From positions 7,378,001 through 7,442,000 of the forward strand of contig NZ_CP107958.1 of NCBI RefSeq assembly GCF_036075115.1: 64,000 bases of DNA. The letters are read 5' to 3'. The translations under genes were made by a program, and so were the position numbers. The stretch comes from Streptomyces sp. NBC_00377. Lineage in GTDB: Bacteria > Actinomycetota > Actinomycetes > Streptomycetales > Streptomycetaceae. The stretch's first letter is position 1; each line of letters opens with the position of its first letter. Of this stretch, positions 24,570 to 32,893 are shown one piece after another. The notes under the pieces were generated by a model. The model was not told the DNA's origin. It worked only from the letters and a program-made list of their open reading frames with translations, and ran no database searches.

Positions 24570-26039
24570 AGCGTGAGTGAGCTGGCAGATCAGCTGCGGC
24601 GGGAGTTCGACCGCTACTCTCCGGGTGGAAAGCTTCCGTCGAGCCGAACCCTGGTCGAACGGTTCCGGGTGAGCCCCGTGACCGTCTCCCGGGCGCTGGC
24701 GCAGCTCGCCGCCGAGGGGCTGGTGGTCACCCGGCCCGGTGCGGGCGCCTTCCGGGCCCGGCCCTCGTCCGCCGCGGCCGCCCCCGTCGGCGACACCTCC
24801 TGGCAGGAGGTCGCACTGAGCGCGGACGGCGCCGCCGACCTCGTCCCGCGCTCGGTGGACGCGGCCGGCGTCACCGTCTCGCTGGCGGCCCCGCCCCCCG
24901 GTGTGATCGAGTTCAACGGCGGGTATCTGCACCCCTCCTTGCAGCCTGAGCGGGCGATGGCCGCGGCCCTGGCCCGGGCCGGGCGGCGGCCCGGAGCGTG
25001 GGGCCGGCCGCCCATGGAGGGCCTGCCCGAGCTGCGCGAGTGGTTCGCGCGGGCCATCGGCGGCTCCCTCACCGCGGCCGAGGTGCTGGTCGGCGGAGGC
25101 GGTCAGGCCTCCCTCACCACCGCCCTGCGTGCCCTCGCCCCGCCCGGCGCACCCGTCCTCGTCGAGTCGCCCACCTACCCGGGCATGCTCGCGATCGCCC
25201 GGGCGGCGGGGCTGCGACCGGTACCGGTCCCCGTCGACCCGGACGGGGTCAGGCCCGAGCTGCTCGCCGACGCGTTCCGGGCGACCGGCGCCCGGGTCTT
25301 CGTCTGCCAGCCGCTGTTCCAGAACCCGACCGGCGCGGTGCTCGCGGCGGACCGTCGCGCGCAGGTGCTGCGCATCGCGCGGGAGGCGGGCGCGTTCGTG
25401 ATCGAGGACGACTTCGTGCGGCGGCTCGCGCACGAGGACGCCGGACAGCTGCCCCGCCCGCTCGTCGCCGACGACCCCGACGGCGTCGTCGTGCACGTCG
25501 GCTCGCTGACCAAGGCGACCTCGCCGAGCTTCCGGGTCAGCGCCCTGGCCGCCCGCGGCCCGGTGCTGGAACGCCTGCGCGCCATCCAGGTCGTCGACTC
25601 CTTCTTCGTGCCCCGGCCGCTTCAGGAAGCCGCCCTCGAACTCGTCGGATCGCCCGCCTGGCCCCGTCATCTGCGGGCCGTCGCAGCCGCGTTGAAGGCC
25701 CGGCGGGACGCGATGACCGCGGCACTGCGGCTGAGGCTGCCCGAACTCGCCCTCCCGCACATCCCGTCCGGCGGTTACCACCTGTGGCTGCGGCTGCCCG
25801 ACGGCGCCGCGGGCGCCCTCGGGTCGTTCGGCTCGGGGGGAGAGAGCGCGTTCACGGCCGCGGCCCTGCGCGCGGGCGTCGCCCTCACCCCGGGCCGCCC
25901 CTACTTCAGCGCCGAACCGCCCGCCGCCCATGTGCGGTTGAGCTTCGCGGCCGTCGGCGGGACGGAGGAGATCGCGGAGGGGGTGCGCCGGCTGCGGTCC
26001 GCGTGCGACGAGGTGTTCCCCGCAAACCGTTCGACATGA
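24555..26039 (+). CDS. MocR-type GntR regulator with aminotransferase domain
   Basis: 494 residues. The first 75 form a GntR winged helix (LPSSRTLVERFRVSPVTVSR). The rest is an aminotransferase class I fold: EFNGGYLHP, VESPTYPGM, PLFQNPTGA, and the PLP lysine in VHVGSLTKATSPSFR. MocR proteins use PLP as a sensor and usually regulate a neighbouring transporter or PLP pathway gene. The partner here is the divergent EamA transporter. The ATG overlaps the transporter ATG by two bases. Confidence 0.92.
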   Translation: MQERSSVSELADQLRREFDRYSPGGKLPSSRTLVERFRVSPVTVSRALAQLAAEGLVVTRPGAGAFRARPSSAAAAPVGDTSWQEVALSADGAADLVPRSVDAAGVTVSLAAPPPGVIEFNGGYLHPSLQPERAMAAALARAGRRPGAWGRPPMEGLPELREWFARAIGGSLTAAEVLVGGGGQASLTTALRALAPPGAPVLVESPTYPGMLAIARAAGLRPVPVPVDPDGVRPELLADAFRATGARVFVCQPLFQNPTGAVLAADRRAQVLRIAREAGAFVIEDDFVRRLAHEDAGQLPRPLVADDPDGVVVHVGSLTKATSPSFRVSALAARGPVLERLRAIQVVDSFFVPRPLQEAALELVGSPAWPRHLRAVAAALKARRDAMTAALRLRLPELALPHIPSGGYHLWLRLPDGAAGALGSFGSGGESAFTAAALRAGVALTPGRPYFSAEPPAAHVRLSFAAVGGTEEIAEGVRRLRSACDEVFPANRST

Positions 26040-26066
26040 CGAGGGAGGTCTTGTGAGGATCCGGCC

Positions 26067-26528
26067 ATGAACGCCATCGACGCCACCCCACCCCTCGCCG
26101 AGGGCTACGAGATCTCCGCCGACACCGCCCGGATCGACGTCGACCGGGTCCACCACTGGCTCTCCACGGACGCGTACTGGGCGGTCGGACGCGAGCGGGA
26201 GAAGCAGGAACGGGCGATCGCCGGTTCGCTGAACTTCGGCGTCTACGACACGGCCTCGGGCGAGCAGGTCGCCTACGCGCGGGTCGTGACCGACCTCGCG
26301 GACTTCGCATGGCTGTGCGATGTGTACGTGGACCGGTCCGCACGCGGCAAGGGCGTCGGGACCGCTCTCGTCGCCGCCGTCCGCGACCACCTGCGGCCCT
26401 ACCGGCTGCGTCGCATCCTGCTCGCCACGCACGACGCGCACGGCGTCTACGAGCAGGTCGGCTTCGAGGCACTGGAGAAGCCGGACCAGTGGATGGCGCT
26501 CATCTTCGCGAAGGCCCGGTCGGTGTGA
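26067..26528 (+). CDS. GNAT N-acetyltransferase
   Basis: 153 residues. The acetyl-CoA loop lies in VDRSARGKGVGTALVAAV (R/Q-x-x-G-x-G/A) and the following helix; YEQVGFEALEKPDQWM is the usual C-terminal motif. Small-molecule or protein amine acetylation is likely. It starts 27 bp after the MocR gene and may be co-transcribed with it. Substrate unknown. Confidence 0.88.
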   Translation: MNAIDATPPLAEGYEISADTARIDVDRVHHWLSTDAYWAVGREREKQERAIAGSLNFGVYDTASGEQVAYARVVTDLADFAWLCDVYVDRSARGKGVGTALVAAVRDHLRPYRLRRILLATHDAHGVYEQVGFEALEKPDQWMALIFAKARSV

Positions 26529-26645
26529 GCGGGGAGCTGGTTATCTGGGGACTTGTCCGGCAGATCCCGACCCGCCGGTAGGTTTTCTTCCGGCCGTGGC
26601 CCGACACCCCTTGACCTGCCCAGGAGTGCGGCTCACCATCACCGC

Positions 26646-27239
26646 ATGCCACTAAGGGTCACGTTCGTCGCCGCCGCTCGCAGCTCCGCGCTGCTCGCGG
26701 AACGCTTCGAGGACGACCGGCCGCTGGACCAGGAAGGCTGGGGTGAGGTGTTGCAGGTGGCCGACGCCCTGCTGCCCCTCGCGGCCGCCGAGCTGCGCTA
26801 CTGCTCGCCCACCCCGCGCAGCCGTGCCACCGGGGACGCGCTCGGCTACGCCCCGCTGGTGCAGCTCGCTCTGCGGGACTGTGACATGGGCCGCTGGCGC
26901 GGTCTCACGCTGGGCGAGGCGATGGCCCGCGAACCGGAAGCCGTGGACGCCTGGCTGTCCGATCCGCTCGCCACCCCGCACGGTGGGGAGTCGCTGTTCG
27001 CGTTCATCACCCGGGTCGCCGGCTGGCTCGACACCCGCCCGGTGGGCGACGGCGGCCGGATCGTCGCCGTCGCCGAGCCGAGCGTGATCCGTGCGGCCCT
27101 GGTGTACGCGCTGAAGGCGCCGCCCGCGACGTACTGGAACATCGACGTCCGCCCGCTGTCGACGACCACCGTCACGGGCCGGGCCGGCCGCTGGAACCTC
27201 CGCCTCGAAGGGGCCTCGGCTCAGCCCACCCGTGCGTAG
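26646..27239 (+). CDS. Histidine-phosphatase-fold protein lacking catalytic histidines
   Basis: 197 residues from ATG 26646. The fold is that of phosphoglycerate-mutase-like phosphatases: YCSPTPRSRATGDALG matches the conserved S/C-x-x-x-R-A-x-x-T motif and CDMGRWRGLTLGE matches the D/E-x-G-x-W-G segment. But the N-terminal RHG is replaced (VTFVAAARSSAL) and the second catalytic histidine (usually SHGG) reads AEPSVIRAAL. The protein should therefore be catalytically dead and act as a binding or regulatory protein. Its 3' end overlaps the convergent DUF6314 gene by 19 bp. Confidence 0.82.
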   Translation: MPLRVTFVAAARSSALLAERFEDDRPLDQEGWGEVLQVADALLPLAAAELRYCSPTPRSRATGDALGYAPLVQLALRDCDMGRWRGLTLGEAMAREPEAVDAWLSDPLATPHGGESLFAFITRVAGWLDTRPVGDGGRIVAVAEPSVIRAALVYALKAPPATYWNIDVRPLSTTTVTGRAGRWNLRLEGASAQPTRA

Positions 27240-27664
27240 TCGGTGGTGAGCAGCAGGTTCTTGGCGGGGCCCGCCACCCGCCAGACCGTCCGCCAGTGGT
27301 CCGGGTCCCGGACGGTGAACTCTCCCCGGTAGAGATCCGCGGAGCAGGGATGGTCGGCCACGTGCCGCCCGGTCGTCAGGCTCAGGTCGTGGAAGGGGCG
27401 GCCGTCGGCGAACCGTACGTCCGCGGTGCCGGGCGTCGGCCCGGGCAGGAAGCGCAGGGTGCGCTCGGCGGGCCGGGGGACGCCGAGCCAGACGAACGTG
27501 CCGGACTCCCGGTGCAGCAGGCCGCCCTCGTCCAGCGGGCTGAACACTGTCACGCCCTTGAAGCGGCCCTCCTCGGCGCTGCCCAGGTCCCGCACCGACC
27601 GCTCCACTCGCCAGCTCCCCGCCAGGTACGCCAGCACGTCCGGTACTGGCCGGAACTCGCTCAT
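27221..27664 (-). CDS. DUF6314 family protein
   Basis: 147 residues. A lipocalin-like beta-barrel pattern is suggested by AYLAGSWRVERSV, GRFKGVTVFSPL, GLLHRESG and WRTVWRVAGPAKNLLL. I recall this layout as DUF6314; function unknown. ATG 27664 is used because frame upstream of it crosses the GH51 control region. It converges on the phosphatase-fold gene with a 19-bp overlap and diverges from the GH51 gene. Confidence 0.75.
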   Translation of the reverse strand: MSEFRPVPDVLAYLAGSWRVERSVRDLGSAEEGRFKGVTVFSPLDEGGLLHRESGTFVWLGVPRPAERTLRFLPGPTPGTADVRFADGRPFHDLSLTTGRHVADHPCSADLYRGEFTVRDPDHWRTVWRVAGPAKNLLLTTDYARVG

Positions 27665-27763
27665 CGGGTGCCGCCCCTCGTCACATCCGTCGCCGTGGGC
27701 CCCATTGACGCGTCCCGGCCTCCTCCCTATCTTGCCGTTCGAAGTGCTGATCGCCGTTCTGTA

Positions 27764-27779
27764 TATCGAACATTCGATA
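27764..27779. promoter_or_regulatory. Operator upstream of the GH51 gene
   Basis: TATCGAA-CA-TTCGATA is a perfect 16-bp dyad 45 bp before the GH51 start. It likely binds a sugar-responsive repressor, which is not encoded nearby. Confidence 0.6.
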
Positions 27780-27823
27780 GTCCACTGACATACAACTCGC
27801 ATCACTGAGCCGCGGAGTTATCC

Positions 27824-30322
27824 ATGTCACGCAGCACCACCGGCACCACCCGCACGCGCTGGAGAATCGGCCTCTGCGCCACCGCCCTGCTGACGGCCGC
27901 GGGCCTCGTCCCCGCCCCGGCGCACGCCGAGGCCGTGACCGACTACGCCGTCACCGTCGATCCCACCGCCAAGGGCGCGAAGATCGACGACACGATGTAC
28001 GGCGTCTTCTTCGAGGACATCAACCGGGCGGCCGACGGCGGACTGTACGCCGAACTCGTGCAGAACCGGTCCTTCGAGTACTCCACCGTCGACAACAGGT
28101 CGTACACCCCGCTGACCTCCTGGGCGGTCGACGGCACCGCACGGGTCCTGGACGACGCCGGCCGTCTCAACGACCGCAACCGCACCTACCTCTCCCTGGG
28201 TGCGGGGTCGTCCGTGACGAACTCCGGTTACAACACCGGGATCAGGGTCGAGCAGGGCAAGAAGTACGACTTCTCGGTGTGGGCCCGCGCGGAGGGCGGC
28301 AGCGCCCTCACGGTGAGCCTCCAGGACGCCGGTGGCTCCCTGGCCACCGCCCGCCAGGTCACCGTGCGCAAGGGAGGCTGGGCGCGGTACCGCGCGACCT
28401 TCACGGCGGCCCGCACCAGCAGTGACGGCCGACTGACGGTCGCCTCCCCGGCCGGGGCCGCCCTCGACATGCTGTCGCTGTTCCCCCGTGACACCTACCG
28501 GCACGAGCCCAACGGGCTGCGCAAGGACCTCGCCGAGAAGATCGCCGCCCTGCACCCGGGCTTCGTGCGCTTCCCCGGCGGCTGTCTGGTGAACACCGGC
28601 TCGATGCAGGACTACAGCGAGGCCTCCGGCTGGCAGCGCGCCCGCTCCTACCAGTGGAAGGACACCGTCGGCCCCGTCGAGGAACGGGCCGTCAACTCCA
28701 ACTTCTGGGGCTACAACCAGAGTTACGGCCTCGGCTACTACGAGTACTTCCGCTTCGCCGAGGACGTCGGCGCGATGCCGCTGCCCGTCGTGCCGGCCCT
28801 GGTGACCGGCTGCGGCCAGAACAGGGCCGTCGTCGACGACGCGCTCCTCAAGCGGCACATCCAGGACACCCTGGACCTCATCGAGTTCGCCAACGGCCCC
28901 GTCACGTCGACGTGGGGCAGGAAGCGCGCCCAGATGGGCCACCCCGCACCCTTCCGCCTCACGCACCTCGAGGTCGGCAACGAGGAGAACCTGCCCGCCG
29001 AGTTCTTCGCCCGCTTCGAGCAGTTCCGCGCCGCGATCGAGGCGAAGTATCCGGACGTCACCGTCATCTCCAACTCCGGTCCTGACGACTCGGGTCCGAC
29101 CTTCGACACGGCCTGGCAGCTCAACCGGGACGCGGACGTCGCGATGGTCGACGAGCACTACTACAACAGCCCGCAGTGGTTCCTCCAGAACAACGACCGC
29201 TACGACTCCTACGACCGGGGCGGCCCCAAGGTCTTCCTCGGCGAGTACGCCTCCCAGGGCAACGCCTTCAAGAACGGTCTCGCCGAAGCGGCCTACATGA
29301 CCGGCCTGGAGCGCAACGCCGACGTCGTGAAACTCGCCTCCTACGCGCCGCTGTTCGCGAACGAGGACTATGTGCAGTGGCGCCCGGACCTGGTGTGGTT
29401 CAACAACCACGCCTCCTGGAACTCGGCCAACTACGAGGTCCAGAAGCTGTTCATGACCAATGTCGGCGACCGGGTGGTGCCCTCGGCGGCCACCGGAACG
29501 CCGTCCCTCCAGGGCCCTGTCACCGGAGCCGTCGGCCTGTCGACCTGGGCCACCAGCGCGGCCTACGACGACGTGACGGTGACCGGCGCCGACGGCGGCA
29601 CGCTGCTGGGCGACGACTTCTCCGGCGACGCCTCGCAGTGGACGCACACGGGTGGCGGCAGCTGGTCACTCCAGGAAGGGCAGTACGTGCAGACCGACAC
29701 CGCCGCCGAGAACACCATGGTCTCGGCCGGTGACACCGCCTGGCACGACTACGACCTGCGGGTGAAGGCCACCAAGAAGTCCGGCAAGGAGGGCTTCCTG
29801 GTCGCCTTCGGAGTCAAGGACACCGGCAACTACTACTGGTGGAACCTGGGCGGCTGGAACAACACCCAGTCCGCCGTCGAGCAGGCCGTGGACGGCGGCA
29901 AGTCGACGCTGATCTCCAAGGCCGGCTCCGTCGAGACGGGCCGCACCTACGACATCGACGTCAAGATCCGTGGCCGCCAGGTCACCCTCTACCTCGACGG
30001 CCAGGAGTGGGGCAGCTTCACCGACGACAAGCCGGCCGAGCCGTTCCGCCAGGTGGTCACCGAGGATCGCAAGACCGGCGATCTGATCGTCAAGGTCGTC
30101 AACGCCCAGTCCTCGGACGCCCGTACGGCGATCGACCTCGGCGGCGCCAGGGTCGCGTCCCGGGCGAAGGTGACCACGCTGGCCGCCGCGCCGGACGCGG
30201 TCAACACGGAGACCGGGACCGCGGTCGCGCCCGTGACCTCCACCTTCACCGGAGTCGCCGGCCGGTTCACCTACACCTTCCCGGCGAACTCGATCACCTT
30301 CCTGCGGATCAGGCAGCGATAA
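27824..30322 (+). CDS. Secreted GH51 alpha-L-arabinofuranosidase
   Basis: 832 residues. Signal peptide about 1-36 (ends AHA). A beta-sandwich carbohydrate-binding domain lies about residues 85-215, inserted after the N-terminal strand motif TMYGVFFEDINRA. The catalytic barrel has the acid/base Glu in HLEVGNEENLP and nucleophile Glu in KVFLGEYAS. A second inserted LamG-like domain (about 590-755: DDFSGDASQWTH, YYWWNLGGWNN) precedes the C-terminal barrel strand. It removes arabinose from plant arabinoxylan or arabinan outside the cell. Upstream is the palindromic operator. Family assignment is firm. Confidence 0.95.
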   Translation: MSRSTTGTTRTRWRIGLCATALLTAAGLVPAPAHAEAVTDYAVTVDPTAKGAKIDDTMYGVFFEDINRAADGGLYAELVQNRSFEYSTVDNRSYTPLTSWAVDGTARVLDDAGRLNDRNRTYLSLGAGSSVTNSGYNTGIRVEQGKKYDFSVWARAEGGSALTVSLQDAGGSLATARQVTVRKGGWARYRATFTAARTSSDGRLTVASPAGAALDMLSLFPRDTYRHEPNGLRKDLAEKIAALHPGFVRFPGGCLVNTGSMQDYSEASGWQRARSYQWKDTVGPVEERAVNSNFWGYNQSYGLGYYEYFRFAEDVGAMPLPVVPALVTGCGQNRAVVDDALLKRHIQDTLDLIEFANGPVTSTWGRKRAQMGHPAPFRLTHLEVGNEENLPAEFFARFEQFRAAIEAKYPDVTVISNSGPDDSGPTFDTAWQLNRDADVAMVDEHYYNSPQWFLQNNDRYDSYDRGGPKVFLGEYASQGNAFKNGLAEAAYMTGLERNADVVKLASYAPLFANEDYVQWRPDLVWFNNHASWNSANYEVQKLFMTNVGDRVVPSAATGTPSLQGPVTGAVGLSTWATSAAYDDVTVTGADGGTLLGDDFSGDASQWTHTGGGSWSLQEGQYVQTDTAAENTMVSAGDTAWHDYDLRVKATKKSGKEGFLVAFGVKDTGNYYWWNLGGWNNTQSAVEQAVDGGKSTLISKAGSVETGRTYDIDVKIRGRQVTLYLDGQEWGSFTDDKPAEPFRQVVTEDRKTGDLIVKVVNAQSSDARTAIDLGGARVASRAKVTTLAAAPDAVNTETGTAVAPVTSTFTGVAGRFTYTFPANSITFLRIRQR

Positions 30323-30332
30323 CGGCTCGCGA

Positions 30333-30360
30333 CGGGCGTGGGCGGCCCCGCTCACGCCCG
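30333..30360 (+). terminator. Terminator hairpin after the GH51 gene
   Basis: CGGGCGTG at 30333-30340 pairs with CACGCCCG at 30353-30360, 11 bp after the stop codon. Confidence 0.6.
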
Positions 30361-30483
30361 CCCGCTGACCGGTGGTCCCGTCACCGCTGTTGTCGCCGAC
30401 GACCATTGCGATGTGGGACATGAGGCTGGTGTCTGTGGCGCCATGCCGGTGCGCAACCGCGTTGACAGCGAACCGGGTCGTTT

Positions 30484-31464
30484 CTACGGGATGGTGAGCA
30501 GGATGCGGCCGTGGCCACCGCCGGCGTCGACGTGGTCGTGGGCCTTGACGATGTCGTCCAGCGGGTATCGGTCGCGGACGTCGACGGTGAGGGCGCCGAC
30601 GGCGGCTGCGGAGGTGAGGTCGCGGGCTGCCTGACGCTTGGTTTCGGCAGGGAAGTCGTCGCTGCCGAGCAGCCGCAGGGTGACGTTGTTGAACAGCAAG
30701 GGCCAGAAGGGGATCTCGGTGCGGTCCGCGCGGGTGGCGTAGGCGGCGATGACGGCGTTGTTGGCGGCGACGGCGTTGTCGAGACCGGCGTTGTCGGACA
30801 GCGCGACCTCGATGATCCGGTCGACGCCCCGCGGCGCGTACGAGCGGATGGCGGCGGCGGGGTCGCCGGTATCCAGGGCGACGGCGTGGGAGACGAGGGC
30901 CGCGTCGACGCGGCTGAGGTCCGCGGTTCGGCGGACGGTCGCGATCACGGTCGCGCCGGCCCAGTGGGCGAGCTGGGCGGCCAGGGAGCCGACGCCGCCG
31001 AGAACTCCGTGGACCAGGACCAGTTGGCCGTCGACCGGGCCGTCGGCGAAGACGGTGCGGTGGGCGGTGATGCCGGGGATGCCGAGGCTCGCCCCCAGCT
31101 CGTCACTCAGATGATCTGGCAGAGGTGCGGCTTGGTGGTCAGGTACGACGGTGTACTGGGCGGCTGTGCCGAAGGGGCGGTAGGACTGGGCGCCGTATAC
31201 CCAGACCCGCTGTCCGACGCGGTGGACGTCGACTTCGGCGCCCACCGCGTCGATGACTCCGGCGGCGTCGCTGTGCGGGATCACCCGCGGGAAGGGCATG
31301 GACGAGCCGAGCCAGCCGCGCCGTTTCTTGGTGTCGCCGGGGTTGACGCCCGAGACGGTGACGCGGACGCGGACCTCGCCGGGGCCGGGGACGGGATCAG
31401 GGAGTTCACCGACGTGCAGGACATCGGCGGCGGGTCCCTGGTCGTCGTACCAGGAAGCAAGCAT
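30484..31464 (-). CDS. NADPH:quinone reductase-type zinc-independent alcohol dehydrogenase
   Basis: 326 residues of the MDR superfamily: N-terminal GroES-like domain (PGEVRVRVTVSGVNPGDTK) and nucleotide-binding VLGGVGSLAAQLA. The zinc ligands of true alcohol dehydrogenases are absent, so it is of the quinone reductase/zeta-crystallin type. ATG 31464 follows CGGAGG on the minus strand. It lies 20 bp downstream of the PadR gene and is likely co-transcribed with it; PadR may respond to a phenolic or quinone whose reduction this enzyme performs (inference). Confidence 0.88.
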   Translation of the reverse strand: MLASWYDDQGPAADVLHVGELPDPVPGPGEVRVRVTVSGVNPGDTKKRRGWLGSSMPFPRVIPHSDAAGVIDAVGAEVDVHRVGQRVWVYGAQSYRPFGTAAQYTVVPDHQAAPLPDHLSDELGASLGIPGITAHRTVFADGPVDGQLVLVHGVLGGVGSLAAQLAHWAGATVIATVRRTADLSRVDAALVSHAVALDTGDPAAAIRSYAPRGVDRIIEVALSDNAGLDNAVAANNAVIAAYATRADRTEIPFWPLLFNNVTLRLLGSDDFPAETKRQAARDLTSAAAVGALTVDVRDRYPLDDIVKAHDHVDAGGGHGRILLTIP

Positions 31465-31484
31465 GGGGGTACCTCCGTGGGCGG

Positions 31485-32063
31485 TCAGCTCGCGGGAGCG
31501 GCGGGCGCATGCGGATCGCTGTCGGTGCATGCGGTGTCGAATACGGGCGCCTTCTCCCCGAGGGCCTCGCGCAGCCAGGTCCGTTCGGCGCGACTGGTGG
31601 CGCGGGCGGTGAGCAGCATGCCCCGCCGGTAGGGGTCGGCGATTTCCTCGGCGGGCAGGGGCCGCTCGTTGTCGTAGAAGAAACTCGCCGGTTCTTCCAG
31701 GAACTCCAGCCGTCTGCGCAGCACCGCGTGCCGTTCGGCCACGTCGGGCAGGTGGGAGAGGAAGGCCAGGACGACGTAGAACCGGGTGAAGTCGGTGATC
31801 TCGTGGTCGGCGGGCTTGCGCAGACGCTGAAGCATGTCGGCCCGCCCGGCCGCAGTCAGGCTGAGCACGTACCGGGCCGCCCCCGCGGCCGGGTCGGCGC
31901 GTCGCTCGATCAAGCCCGCCCTGGTCAGACGATTGATCGCCGGATACAGGCTGCCGTCACTGACCGGCCGCGTATAGCCGGTCAGCTGTGAGACGCGGCG
32001 ACGCAGCTCGTGTCCAGGCAGGGGTCCCTCGGCGAGGAAGCCGACTATCGCGAGTTCCAGCAT
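31485..32063 (-). CDS. PadR-family transcriptional regulator
   Basis: 192 residues. The winged-helix head is typical PadR: LELAIVGFLAEGPLPGHEL, DGSLYPAINRLTRAGLI and the C-terminal helical dimerisation part (residues 95-180). ATG 32063 is the natural start; upstream in-frame codons cross its operator. It precedes the oxidoreductase and diverges from a SnoaL-like gene, with a striking double palindrome in between. Autoregulation and joint control of both sides are likely. Confidence 0.92.
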   Translation of the reverse strand: MLELAIVGFLAEGPLPGHELRRRVSQLTGYTRPVSDGSLYPAINRLTRAGLIERRADPAAGAARYVLSLTAAGRADMLQRLRKPADHEITDFTRFYVVLAFLSHLPDVAERHAVLRRRLEFLEEPASFFYDNERPLPAEEIADPYRRGMLLTARATSRAERTWLREALGEKAPVFDTACTDSDPHAPAAPAS

Positions 32064-32084
32064 GAGGCCATCCTCGCACGCCTG

Positions 32085-32116
32085 ACATCGAATCGATGTA
32101 AACATCGATTCGATGT
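32085..32116. promoter_or_regulatory. Double palindromic operator of PadR
   Basis: ACATCGAATCGATGT (32085-32099) and ACATCGATTCGATGT (32102-32116) are each perfect 7-1-7 palindromes and are also reverse complements of one another, separated by AA. The centres are 17 bp apart. The element is 21 bp from the PadR start and 46 bp from the SnoaL-like start. Confidence 0.85.
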
Positions 32117-32162
32117 TAGGCTCTCAGGTATCCACCCATCGTCTTTTGAGAGGCACAGCAAG

Positions 32163-32582
32163 ATGCCGGCGCAGTCCACCGAGTCAGTGATGAACCGCTT
32201 CGTCGAGTTCATCAACACGGGCGACGAGGGTCTCGCTCGCGAGGTCATTTCTCCGGACGCGGTGTTCCACGCACCCAGTCACCCGGAACCGCTGCGGGGG
32301 CCCGACGGGTACATGGAAGTCCTCGGGATGATGCGCAGTGCCTTCCCGGACGTCCAGTGGACGCTGGAGGAGACGGTCACCGAAGGTGACACGGTCGCCG
32401 CGCGGTTCACCATGCGGGGAACCCACGACGGCGAATTCTTCGGGATCCCGGCGACCGGCAACAAGATCTCGGTGCAGGCCATGAACTTCTACTATCTGGC
32501 CGACGGCCGGATCGTCGGCGAGCGGGGGCAGCCCGACCTCCTTGGGGTGATGCAGCAGATCGGTGCCGTACCGGGGCCGTGA
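32163..32582 (+). CDS. SnoaL-like ester cyclase/polyketide cyclase-fold protein
   Basis: 139 residues of the SnoaL/NTF2-like fold: VMNRFVEFINTGDEGLAREV, FHAPSHPEPLRGPDGY, TVAARFTMRGTHDGEFFGIP, and the C-terminal GQPDLLGVMQQIG. Enzymes of this family cyclise or hydrolyse small aromatic or terpenoid compounds. No biosynthetic cluster is adjacent, so its role is more likely tied to the PadR-responsive compound. The double operator lies upstream. A 311-bp gap follows (32583-32893) with a 12-bp CTTCACGTGAAG palindrome at 32701 but no gene. Confidence 0.83.
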   Translation: MPAQSTESVMNRFVEFINTGDEGLAREVISPDAVFHAPSHPEPLRGPDGYMEVLGMMRSAFPDVQWTLEETVTEGDTVAARFTMRGTHDGEFFGIPATGNKISVQAMNFYYLADGRIVGERGQPDLLGVMQQIGAVPGP

Positions 32583-32835
32583 GCCCAGTCGCGCTGGGTA
32601 CCTCTTCATGTGCGGAGCTACCGCTCCCAGGGGGCCCGTACATCGCCGTGGCGGAGGGCGAAGGCACACACGGGCGCGGGCGGCCCTCTCGCTGGCGGGG
32701 CTTCACGTGAAGACCGCACAGTAGAGAGGCGGGGCCGCTGCCCTGCCCGCCATCTGAGCCGCTCGGATCCGCCAGGTCGGATGCTCGGCCGCCAGATCGG
32801 CTGCACAGTCACAATCAGTCGGGCGTCGCCCCCTG

Positions 32836-32876
32836 CATGGATTGCATAAACGTGCATCGAAACGTATAGTCATGCC
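32836..32876 (+). promoter_or_regulatory. ARG box upstream of argC
   Basis: TGGATTGCATAAACGTGCAT followed by CGAAACGTATAGTCATG contains repeated TGCAT half-sites in the order and spacing of ArgR boxes known from Streptomyces argC. ArgR, encoded at 37415, should repress here when arginine is present. Confidence 0.7.
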
Positions 32877-32893
32877 ATCCAGGAGGAGGAGTC

